From NCBI GenBank assembly GCA_963844055.1, contig CAWJMN010000002.1, positions 1,302,001 to 1,366,000 on the forward strand: a stretch of 64,000 bases of DNA, written 5' to 3'. Within the stretch, counting starts at the first letter, position 1; each line of letters begins with the position of its first letter. Under the pieces are notes generated by a model, which was not told the origin of the DNA, did no database searches, and saw only the letters and a program-made list of their open reading frames with translations. This document shows, one piece after another, positions 17,625 to 25,788 of the stretch. This DNA comes from CAWJMN01 sp963844055. Its GTDB lineage: Bacteria; Planctomycetota; Planctomycetia; Pirellulales; Pirellulaceae. Made by a program: the position numbers and the translations under genes.

Positions 17625-18339
17625 GTGAAATATTCCTCGGTAAACGGCAACCCCAAAACATCGCAGCAGATTGAACCATCAATCTCTTGCTACTTGCGAA
17701 GAGCCATCATGCATTATCTCATGCGGCCCGACACGGCTCATTATACGAGCCCGTTCCAACGCCTACAAACGCAGTTTCAAGCCGTCGCCAAATTGGGATT
17801 TTGCCTATTGACAGAATACTGTGCGCCGTGAGGGCCTAGCTTTCTCGTTTCGATTGAAGTCCACTACGCGCCACGAATTTTTCGTGCCAATCGCAGCAGA
17901 AAAATATCTGCCAGAATTTTTGCCAAGAGCGCAGACTTTGGTGAGCTCACTGCGTTTCTAACAACACACCGCAAACGGCTATCTTCGAGAATGTAAGCCT
18001 TGTCGTAGCGACCGAAAAATTGACCGCTGCAAAGTCCATGGAAAAAACCGTAGAAACATTTCCCGAAAATATCCTATACAAGAAATCCCCTCCGACTGAA
18101 GCTTTCGTCGTAACGCCGGCTTGGTCTGCTGCCACACAACAAAGGACATTCGAACGCTCTGGTCGCCATCCGCTGGCAGCACCCCCAGTAAAGGGGCTGT
18201 CAAAATGGGTAGCCACGCGAAAACTATGTCCAAGTTTTCAAGGATCCGGATAGATGAAAAGTTTGCGATCCGCCTCGCCCCTGAACTAGACTACAGCCTA
18301 GAAAACCGTGATGGAATTTTCGGCCGGAGCGCTTACGCA
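17625..18339. other. Long divergent intergenic region
   Basis: 715 bases between the divergent DUF2617 and ECF sigma genes. The sigma frame is open upstream to 18121, but the extra residues look random. Other short frames here (17947-18216 minus, 18020-18253 plus) show no recognisable protein features. It should hold both promoters; I could not assign a -35/-10 pair or ECF box with confidence. Confidence 0.4.
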
Positions 18340-18963
18340 ATGCTCAAGACGATCACAACAACCTTAGGTGCCGTTCCGCCCGAGCCGATGGCTCGTTCCT
18401 CCAACATGGCTGTCGAAGTCGATCATCATCGAGCGCTTGCAATCGCCGCACAAAAGGGGGACCGCAAAGCGTTTACAGGCTTGGTCGAACTTTACCAGCA
18501 AACGATCTATGGTTTTTTGCGTGCTCGGCTAACCGATCAAACGGTGGCGGACGACCTCTGCCAGGAAGTTTTTCTACGCTGCTTTGTTGGACGTGAAAAA
18601 CTGGCCCGCGCCGCTGAGGTCGGACCCTGGCTGATTGGGATTGCACGCAACCTATTGCGCGAGCATGCACGCAAGCTAACCCGCCGCAAAGAGGTCATGT
18701 GGACCGAGCTGTGCCTGGAACTCGATGCCCTTGTCATGGATCGTGAGGGAGAAAACGAACATGCCATGGCCCACCTGCCGCAATGTTTGGCCTCGCTTGG
18801 CGAAAGCGCTCGTGAAGCGATTGACCTTCGCTATCGTAGCCAACTCCGCTGGGGTGAGATCGGCCTTCGCCTGCGACGAAGCGAGGGCGCGGTAAAACTT
18901 TTGGTCCATCGGGCGCGTCAGGCGCTGAAGAATTGCCTCGACCACAAATTGAAAGTGTCCTAA
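18340..18963 (+). CDS. ECF-type RNA polymerase sigma factor
   Basis: 207-residue sigma-70 family protein of extracytoplasmic-function size. Region 2 holds the core-binding segment DDLCQEVFLRCF, and region 4 is a helix-turn-helix, RWGEIGLRLRRSEGAVKLLV, for -35 recognition. I start it at ATG 18340, with GGAG at 18326-18329; an ATG at 18388 is also possible. The frame upstream to 18121 is open but not protein-like. Ten bases downstream lies a gene whose product has a short helical N-terminus and a membrane span, the layout used for anti-sigma partners in planctomycetes, so it probably controls an envelope or stress regulon. The target genes cannot be read from sequence. Confidence 0.9.
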   Translation: MLKTITTTLGAVPPEPMARSSNMAVEVDHHRALAIAAQKGDRKAFTGLVELYQQTIYGFLRARLTDQTVADDLCQEVFLRCFVGREKLARAAEVGPWLIGIARNLLREHARKLTRRKEVMWTELCLELDALVMDREGENEHAMAHLPQCLASLGESAREAIDLRYRSQLRWGEIGLRLRRSEGAVKLLVHRARQALKNCLDHKLKVS

Positions 18964-18972
18964 TCGGCCGCC

Positions 18973-19986
18973 ATGACTGACGAACAGCTACTTACACTTT
19001 TAGAAACCAAAACCCCGGAAGAGTTGACGGCCGAAGAGATTGAATTGCTGCGCCAGCGACTGAAGTCTTCCCCTATCCTTCAGGCCGCCTTGGCCAGCAG
19101 CGTGCAGATGGAAGCCTACTTGGCCGCTGCACTGGGTAAGGCCAATGTTTCTGCCGAAAGCCTGATTGCGCGGGGCACCCAGCAAAGGGCCCAAGCAGCC
19201 CGCCGCGTATGGACAGCATTCGCTGGAATTGTATTGCTACTTCTCTTGGCAGTGGTGGCCTTCAAGCTGTGGAATTCAGCTCCAGGGGAAAAGCCCGTAA
19301 CTGTGGCAGAAGCGGATCCCAAAAAAGGGATAGTCGACAACACCAAAAGCAACCAAGATAAAAACAACGACAAGTCGAAAGACAGTCAGCCAAGCGTAGC
19401 CGCTCCATCGGCCAAAGCGCCCCCAGCAACACCTGAAAAACCAGCTGCGCAGACGCCACCAGCCAACACTCCTCCGGGCAATACTCCTAACCCGATGCCT
19501 GCGCCGATGGCCCCCGCCGTCGATGAAACGGTTCCTTGGGCCAGTGCCCTTCACCTCCAAGGCGATGCTCCACCACTTCAAGAGGTGGCTTTCGCTCCGT
19601 TTGCATTTGATAAGGCGGTCACTCGCCGAACAGAACTTGTTCTCTGGCTTGATCCGGTGCCCAATGAGCCGCTGAAAATCCAAGATGGTGGCTCTAGTCG
19701 GGGCCTCTGTGCTTTCTTTGAAGGGATCGGTCGCCTCAAGGCACCACTACTGGAAAATAGTGCGCTAAAGCTGGCACTAGAAAAAGCAAACCGCCTACAG
19801 ATCCATTGCTTTTCAGGAGAGCAAGGCGTCACGTTCCAATACTTTGAAGACCAGGACTTTCGCTGGGTGGCTTACTGCACCAAGCGTGAAGCAGGAAAGC
19901 CACGGCCGAACCTGCTCTATATGTCAGGAACGGACGAGGGCGCGGGCGACGCACAGAACTACGGTTTGGCGGCCCACTCGAACTGA
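18973..19986 (+). CDS. Sigma-linked membrane protein, N-terminal part of frameshifted giant gene
   Basis: First third of a roughly 1570-residue protein. Residues 1-75 are helical and acidic (MTDEQLLTLLETKTPEELTA) and resemble the cytoplasmic part of an anti-sigma or sigma-partner protein. A membrane helix lies at about 81-100 (FAGIVLLLLLAVVAFKLW). A Lys/Asp then Pro/Ala-rich linker (about 110-190) follows, then a beta-rich extracytoplasmic domain. The frame stops at 19986, but conserved-looking sequence continues one frame over (FGGPLELSYAAGELRISRGD). One base is missing near GGTTTGG (19963-19969). The gene starts ten bases after the sigma factor gene and is surely in its operon. Confidence 0.75.
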   Translation: MTDEQLLTLLETKTPEELTAEEIELLRQRLKSSPILQAALASSVQMEAYLAAALGKANVSAESLIARGTQQRAQAARRVWTAFAGIVLLLLLAVVAFKLWNSAPGEKPVTVAEADPKKGIVDNTKSNQDKNNDKSKDSQPSVAAPSAKAPPATPEKPAAQTPPANTPPGNTPNPMPAPMAPAVDETVPWASALHLQGDAPPLQEVAFAPFAFDKAVTRRTELVLWLDPVPNEPLKIQDGGSSRGLCAFFEGIGRLKAPLLENSALKLALEKANRLQIHCFSGEQGVTFQYFEDQDFRWVAYCTKREAGKPRPNLLYMSGTDEGAGDAQNYGLAAHSN

Positions 19987-22589
19987 GCTACGCGGCGGGA
20001 GAGTTACGCATTTCACGCGGCGACATCATCCTGACCAGTGCACCGCTGGAAAAGATTCCTGACGAGATTTACCTCGAAGGAAATGGGGTGATGGTTCCCG
20101 GAATTGCGTTGGTGCGACATACGGCAACAGCCGGTTCGCCACTCGCCCATCCTGAAGTCCGGGCAATCACGAAGCCTGCTGAACTTGAATGGAAGGCCAG
20201 CAAGCCCGAAATTGCCAAGGCAATCAACTTGCCTGATGGCTCCGTTCGCTTGGAGGCCAACCCTGCCAAGGAACGCTGTGAGATCTTTACCACGCTTCCG
20301 AATAATGGCCTGTACGAACTTATCTTTGAGCTAGATAACGTTTCACCAGGCACGAGCCTTTTCTTAGGGCAAGACAAGGGCGTGGTTGACAATGTCCTCC
20401 GGTTCCAGCTTGATCGTCGATCCAAGCAGATGTTCGCCCGTGTCATGTACCCCGATGATGTGCATGAAATCGATGCCGAGCCCCTTGCTAATCGGGCCTT
20501 GGCAACTGTCAAGGAGCATTGCTTCATCAAGTTTGTGTACGGCTGCGGCAACTTCCGTTGGTGGCTTAGCCCTGACGGCCTCCATTGGGCACAGCCCGAT
20601 ATGGCCAACGACAACCCGGTTGGGCTGCGCACCACGTTTGGCCTGCAGGTGGTCGCCAATCGACCCAATTCGGGCATCACCCTGAAGAAGGTTTCGGTTC
20701 GAGAACTGGTCGGCATCACACAACTTGCCAGCAAGTCGGTGCTGGAGAAGGGACTTCCGATCCTCGACAAACCGACCATGGGCCCTTGGCTTACCGAAGT
20801 AACTCGCAAGCAACCTCAGGATGTGGACGCCAATGATTGGCGTCGCGCTTGTGCCATTCAATCGCTGGCAAAAGGATGCCCACGTGACTTGGCTTATCAG
20901 CTTTTGGAATTGCTGCTCGATGATGCCAAGCAGCGGAACCTTCCCATTGCGCAGCAGCGTGAGGCGTTAGTCGACTCGTACCTGTTGTGCTGGGACCTGC
21001 GTGATGGCGCTGCCATGCGACAGGGCATTCCGTCGAGAATGCTTGAACTGGGCCTGCAAGGGTTTGAGCAAGAAGGCCTTGCTCCCTGGTCCAGCATTCG
21101 CGAAGCGTTTCTCACTTCACCTACGGTAACGTGGCTAGTAAGCCCAGCGAACCAAGAGAAGAACCTTCGCTGGGAATTGCTGTCCGAGGTTTACAAGCGA
21201 GACCGCAATGCCGCGCAAGAGACGGCCGAGCTGGCACGATTCTTCCGAGTTCAGCCGGATCAAAACATGCTGCTGGAATGGGTCGAAGTGGTTTGGGGAG
21301 GCAAAGCGCGCTCCACAAGCGACCGCACGGTTCGTATGAAGGAGGGTTGGCGCCACCCTTGGATTGAAGACCTTAGTAAAGAGTCGTATAGCCTGTTTGC
21401 AGAAATTCGCGCCAGCCTCGAAGGTGCCGCCTGGGAGGATGCCGCCCGGCAGATTACTTCCCTAGGTCCTGAAGGGGTTATTGGGCTGAGCCCTGCGGTT
21501 GGCGAAGAAGAGCTCTTCACGTCGCTTCCGGTTGCCGTACGTTTGGCTATTTCCAAAAATCCCGATTTGAAGGCAGTACTCGCCCGCAAGTTTGCTCCAC
21601 TGGCCAAACTACGTCTCGCCAAGGCGACTGCCGAAGGGGATGCGGCCACCGTGGAACTCGCCACCATCCAGTTTGCCGATACGGAAGCGGCCGGCGATGC
21701 GCACCGCTGGCTGGGTGACCGGGCATTGGCCGATGGTCGGTTTTCTCGGGCCTTATCGGACTATGCCAAAGCCGAGTCGCTCCTTCCGTCACTCAGCGCG
21801 CAACTACAGCCTCGTCGCCGATTGGCCGCAGCTTGCTTAGGGCAGGACTGGGGAAGTCCCGTGACGCATGAAGTGAGCGTCGGGGACATTCGACTTTCTG
21901 CGGCAGACTTTGAGAAGCTTGTCGCTGACCTACGTGCCCGGGGAACAACGGCCCTTTCCCCCATGGCCGAAGTAGCACCGCCTCCACTACCTGCACCGAC
22001 CGGATTAAAGACCACCAAGCACTCTCGGCTCGATGGTCCGACCGGAAACAATCCCGGCGATGAAGTAGGACGACGGACGAATCAGTTCCAAGTTCCTTGG
22101 GTCGATCGGCAGATCGCTACAGCCCTGGAAGGGGACCTACTTTACGTGAGCAATCGTTTTCAGATTGCTGCCTACAATTTGACGAACGGACAAAGGGCAT
22201 GGCAGACCGCTCCCCCTCCTGGCAACATGCTCAAGTCGCAAGACTGGGCGTGTATTGCCATGCGGCCGCTGCTCACGAAGGATCGAATCTTCGTCCGGCA
22301 GCTTTATGGAAGCGGCCCGCAGCTAACCTGCTATTCCAAACAAGATGGCAAGCTGGTTTGGGGAACAGGCGACCGCAAGAATGAGTTTTTCGCCTCCGAT
22401 CCCGTCATTCTAGAGGGTGAGCTTGGCGCCTTTAGTATTGTGTATGAAGAACGCCAAGAAGGAACATTACGCTGGAACCTCTTTGACGCCACCACCGGCG
22501 AAATCCGTGACCAACGCGACATCATGCGACTACGAAACAGTTGGGCGCACGGGGCTGTTGTGAAGTGGCCGTCGCCAAGGATCGACTGA
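19971..22589 (+). CDS. Sigma-linked giant protein, middle part of frameshifted gene
   Basis: Continuation of the gene from 18973, in another frame from about 19971; the first ATG in this frame is at 20088, but the open reading continues smoothly from the upstream part. It encodes a beta-sandwich-like segment, a long helical solenoid (about 20750-21950, WRRACAIQSLAKGCPRDLAY and following), and the first blades of a PQQ/WD-like beta-propeller (YNLTNGQRAWQ, TCYSKQDGKLVWGTGD). The region lies outside the cytoplasmic membrane if the upstream span is used. Frame ends at 22589 only because a base is missing in the G-run at 22551-22554. Ligand unknown. Confidence 0.72.
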   Translation, partial: GPLELSYAAGELRISRGDIILTSAPLEKIPDEIYLEGNGVMVPGIALVRHTATAGSPLAHPEVRAITKPAELEWKASKPEIAKAINLPDGSVRLEANPAKERCEIFTTLPNNGLYELIFELDNVSPGTSLFLGQDKGVVDNVLRFQLDRRSKQMFARVMYPDDVHEIDAEPLANRALATVKEHCFIKFVYGCGNFRWWLSPDGLHWAQPDMANDNPVGLRTTFGLQVVANRPNSGITLKKVSVRELVGITQLASKSVLEKGLPILDKPTMGPWLTEVTRKQPQDVDANDWRRACAIQSLAKGCPRDLAYQLLELLLDDAKQRNLPIAQQREALVDSYLLCWDLRDGAAMRQGIPSRMLELGLQGFEQEGLAPWSSIREAFLTSPTVTWLVSPANQEKNLRWELLSEVYKRDRNAAQETAELARFFRVQPDQNMLLEWVEVVWGGKARSTSDRTVRMKEGWRHPWIEDLSKESYSLFAEIRASLEGAAWEDAARQITSLGPEGVIGLSPAVGEEELFTSLPVAVRLAISKNPDLKAVLARKFAPLAKLRLAKATAEGDAATVELATIQFADTEAAGDAHRWLGDRALADGRFSRALSDYAKAESLLPSLSAQLQPRRRLAAACLGQDWGSPVTHEVSVGDIRLSAADFEKLVADLRARGTTALSPMAEVAPPPLPAPTGLKTTKHSRLDGPTGNNPGDEVGRRTNQFQVPWVDRQIATALEGDLLYVSNRFQIAAYNLTNGQRAWQTAPPPGNMLKSQDWACIAMRPLLTKDRIFVRQLYGSGPQLTCYSKQDGKLVWGTGDRKNEFFASDPVILEGELGAFSIVYEERQEGTLRWNLFDATTGEIRDQRDIMRLRNSWAHGAVVKWPSPRID

Positions 22590-23686
22590 TCGTCGCTACC
22601 GGAGGAGCCACGCTGTGCCTTGATGTACATGGCAAGGTGGATTGGCTTCGCAGACACACGCTCGTTCCGGCCGAAGAAGAGCCGCGCTGGATTCTTCAGC
22701 GTTTTGATCGCCCTTATATTGCCGACGGCAAGATCTATGCATTTCAGCCTGGCATGCGCTGCTTGGAATGTTTGGATTTGGCAACAGGAGGACTGGAATG
22801 GCGTCAGGTGCTGCCAGACCTCACCGCGATCGAAGGGATCGTGCAAGGAAAACTACTTGTCCGATCAGAAGAGGACTTGCGTGCCTTGCAACCCGAAGAT
22901 GGCAAGCTGATCTGGAAGCACACCGCCCCCCAAATGCTGAGCTACCTTGTCGCCGACTCGCAATGGATCGTCTACGCCCAGCGGCAGCCGGCCGTGAGTG
23001 CCCCGAATCAGCAACAGATTCACTGGGTGTGGTTGAACCCCAAAGATGGCGTCGCCGTTGCCTCCACGCCACTAGCAGATTCCATCCAACCTGATCCACG
23101 GCAAGGACCGATGGTGCTGCATGGAAGTTCGATTTGGACCTTCTTTGGCAATGGTCAAGTCGAGCCAACGCGCGATCTGATCCAGCTAACACCCAATGGC
23201 AATCCTGACAAACTTGCCGCAACATCGATTGCCAACACTTGGCTGCGACATGTTCCTGTTGCTTCATCGAAGGCCGCTCTCCAAGTACTGCCCGAGTGGC
23301 GTTTGCTGTCGAGCGTTGCCGCCGACCGGACAGGCATTGTCTCCGAAGTCTATGGCGAGAAGGATGTTCTGGGCCTGAAAGGGATCGGAGGCCTTCCCAC
23401 TGTCCTTGGACGGGGGCTGATGCTGCCTGCCGGCTCGAAGGCCAAGATACGAATTCGCATTGCCAGTGATCCAGGCATCTCTTGGAAGCTAGAAACACGC
23501 TTTGGCGACACCCTTGTAAAAACCATTGAGGTGAGCGACCAAACCTTCCCAGATCGCTGGAAGACGCTCGAAATTGACCTCGCCGATTTTGCTGGGCAAA
23601 CGGGCTGGCTATCGCTGGAAGCGCATCACGTTGGTGGTGGCGATGGCATCCTCACCTACTGGAAGTCAATTGAGCTAGTCTTCTAG
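22541..23686 (+). CDS. Sigma-linked giant protein, C-terminal part of frameshifted gene
   Basis: Last third of the gene from 18973. True sequence in this frame begins at about 22556 with GCCEVAVAKDRLIVATGG and continues the propeller with repeated blade motifs: LCLDVHGKVDWLRRHT, CLDLATGGLEWRQV, ALQPEDGKLIWKH. After the propeller a beta-sandwich domain closes the protein (residues from about IRIRIASDPGISWKLETRFG). These PQQ-like blades commonly serve as binding platforms. The apparent start at 22541 is an accident of the frame change. The convergent nitrilase-family gene ends 24 bases beyond the stop, leaving no room for a separate terminator. Confidence 0.75.
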   Translation: MGARGCCEVAVAKDRLIVATGGATLCLDVHGKVDWLRRHTLVPAEEEPRWILQRFDRPYIADGKIYAFQPGMRCLECLDLATGGLEWRQVLPDLTAIEGIVQGKLLVRSEEDLRALQPEDGKLIWKHTAPQMLSYLVADSQWIVYAQRQPAVSAPNQQQIHWVWLNPKDGVAVASTPLADSIQPDPRQGPMVLHGSSIWTFFGNGQVEPTRDLIQLTPNGNPDKLAATSIANTWLRHVPVASSKAALQVLPEWRLLSSVAADRTGIVSEVYGEKDVLGLKGIGGLPTVLGRGLMLPAGSKAKIRIRIASDPGISWKLETRFGDTLVKTIEVSDQTFPDRWKTLEIDLADFAGQTGWLSLEAHHVGGGDGILTYWKSIELVF

Positions 23687-23709
23687 CGAAGGACTAGCAA
23701 ACGGTTCCA

Positions 23710-24696
23710 CTAGCGCTCTTTCATGGGCCCGGTGCGTGGGGGCTGCTGCGATGCTTCGGGATGACCGCGTAAATGCTCGTCACGCATGCGAGCACTACGA
23801 GCCAGGTAATCTCGCAAGGACTCCAGTTCGAACTCAGCAATCAGGCTATCAATCGTAAGCCCTTCGCGTTCGCTACTAAGCAAAAAGTAGGCTTCAGGCT
23901 GCCGGATCTCCAGGCGAATGTCGGCACCGTACTTCTTTCGCATCGCAACAAACTTATTCTGGTTGAAGTCCAGATGAAACAGTTCGCGTTCTACATTGAT
24001 ATCGGCCACGGCCCAAGGTGAGAGTCGGCCGCCGCGAACCTGCCATGTATCTTGACCTTGGCGGGCCAAAAAGCTGCCACTCATATCGACGATAGCGCTC
24101 TCCACGCCAAAAGCGGCCGCCATGGCAAAGCCATAACGAAGCGTCCAGTGCTCAAGGAGCTTGCCTCCCCAAAACATGGTGGGCCAAAATACAATTTGCG
24201 CCCGTTGACGCTCTAACTGCTCCGCCACCTCGGAGTAATTCAAATCAAAGCAGACTGCCGCACCAACCCGAACGCCATCGCACACCGCAACCGGCACTTC
24301 CCATCCCGGCGAAACGCCATGTTCCATCTCGCCCGTGGTAGGAAAGTTCTTGCGATAGACCATCGCAAGCTTTCCGCTTCGATCCACAATCGGAACCGAG
24401 TTGTAGACACGCCCCGCGAACTTTTCCAGAAAGGGAATGATCAGATTGACCTTCAGCTCCACCGCCAGCTTGGCCACTTCTTTGACAAACGGCTCTAGCT
24501 CTGGAGCATTTTTCACCCCTCCCGCTAAATCACCACCACAGGCACAAATCTCCGGAAAGCAAACGAAGTCAGCCCGATCGCTGGCGACCACTTGCCGAGC
24601 AATATCTCCGATCGCACGCAGGTCAATTTCACCGCGCTGAAGATCTTTTGCGGAGGGAGAATAGCTAACCGCAGCCAGGCGTACGCGACGTCCCAT
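23710..24696 (-). CDS. Carbon-nitrogen hydrolase (nitrilase superfamily)
   Basis: 328-residue cytoplasmic enzyme with the nitrilase-superfamily triad: Glu49 (CFPEI), Lys116 (YRKNFP) and Cys149 (VCFDLNYSE). Such enzymes cleave amides, nitriles or carbamoyl groups; the substrate is not evident. I start at ATG 24696 because AGGAG lies eight bases upstream; the longer frame to 24774 adds 26 unlikely residues. A C-terminal extension of about 60 residues after the hydrolase core is helical and rich in Arg/Glu, ending with a proline-rich tail. It is convergent with the giant sigma-linked gene and has no same-strand partner. Confidence 0.87.
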   Translation of the reverse strand: MGRRVRLAAVSYSPSAKDLQRGEIDLRAIGDIARQVVASDRADFVCFPEICACGGDLAGGVKNAPELEPFVKEVAKLAVELKVNLIIPFLEKFAGRVYNSVPIVDRSGKLAMVYRKNFPTTGEMEHGVSPGWEVPVAVCDGVRVGAAVCFDLNYSEVAEQLERQRAQIVFWPTMFWGGKLLEHWTLRYGFAMAAAFGVESAIVDMSGSFLARQGQDTWQVRGGRLSPWAVADINVERELFHLDFNQNKFVAMRKKYGADIRLEIRQPEAYFLLSSEREGLTIDSLIAEFELESLRDYLARSARMRDEHLRGHPEASQQPPRTGPMKER

Positions 24697-25022
24697 AGAA
24701 AGGGCTCCTGCAAGGCGAGTAAGGCCGAACGAGGCTATGTCCGGCGATCGGAAGGAGATGTTGCCAAAGTGCAACCATCGTAGGCTCTGGGCAACAGGAC
24801 GTCAGCTACCCCCTTGAATAATCGACAGATTCCGGCCGAAATCGCCTTCAGACACCTTAAAAATACGCACAAACTCCGGCAGGTTTTCGACCTACACTTT
24901 CGTTACCGAGTGATGGCAGGCACCTTCCTTCGTTCCGGCGAAGAAAGGCTTCAGGCGGAAGACAAACGGGGTCTCCACCGCACTCTGGTTAACACGATGT
25001 ACACGCAACGGGGTGAGCAACA

Positions 25023-25577
25023 ATGGATGATTTTCATCGTAGGGCATTGGTTGACGCATTTTTCCACCGCCAAGACAAAGCACTGCTAACGCAACTGCGT
25101 GAGCAAGTCGAACACGAAAGCCAAATTGCAGAAATGGCAACTGCACTCGGCTTTGAGGATGAGGAGATCCTGGAAGACCTCTTCCAGATGGGGCTTGATC
25201 GCGAAACGGTCGTCGCCCTGACCCTTTTCCCACTCGTTCAAATCGCTTGGGCCGATGGTTTTCCTTCCACCAAGGATCGTACGGCCGTACTGGATTCCGT
25301 CCATGAAGCGGGGATTTGCGAAGGAACCCCTTGCCACCGCATGATTGAGGAATGGCTTAACCATCGCCCTTCCAGTCGGCTGTGGTCGGACTGGAGCGTC
25401 TATGCCAAGTCAGTTTGTGGCAAGATTTCGCCACAAGCGCGAGAGTCGCTCAAGACACAAACCCTCACACGAGCCAAGCGAGTTGCCAGCGCTTCGGGAG
25501 GAATCCCCGGACTCCTTTCACCAATCTCGTATGCGGAGCAATCCATCCTTCGCGAGATGGAAACGATCCTGGCCTAA
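25023..25577 (+). CDS. Small conserved-type unknown protein, possibly TerB-like
   Basis: 184-residue soluble, helical protein. The middle segment ALTLFPLVQIAWADGFPSTK resembles the TerB/tellurite-resistance helical fold, whose acidic 'WADG' turn binds divalent metal in relatives; this is a motif-level likeness only. It has no signal peptide or membrane helix. It has a weak ribosome site (GGTGAG), then ATG at 25023. A strong terminator hairpin follows at 25639. The gene stands alone between the nitrilase-family gene and the symporter. Confidence 0.65.
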   Translation: MDDFHRRALVDAFFHRQDKALLTQLREQVEHESQIAEMATALGFEDEEILEDLFQMGLDRETVVALTLFPLVQIAWADGFPSTKDRTAVLDSVHEAGICEGTPCHRMIEEWLNHRPSSRLWSDWSVYAKSVCGKISPQARESLKTQTLTRAKRVASASGGIPGLLSPISYAEQSILREMETILA

Positions 25578-25638
25578 TGGGCTGGGATTTGTATTCGAAA
25601 CTTCTTCCCAAGGAGAGACCTTCCTTTTACCTCTCCTG

Positions 25639-25675
25639 AAAGGGCCGCGATCCTCGATTCTTCGCGGCCTTTTCT
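25639..25675 (+). terminator. Rho-independent terminator
   Basis: GGCCGCGA (25643-25650) pairs with TCGCGGCC (25662-25669) around an 11-base loop, followed by TTTT and preceded by AAAG, so the stem can extend by A-T pairs. It ends transcription of the 25023 gene before the symporter. Confidence 0.8.
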
Positions 25676-25788
25676 CGACGTGATTCGCGTCAACAAGCGG
25701 GCTTTCGTACTTAGCAACCGGCCCAAAGCTACTAGGCTTTGCCTGTCGGTCCTGCTACTCTAACGGGGCGAACCGGATCACCGATCCG

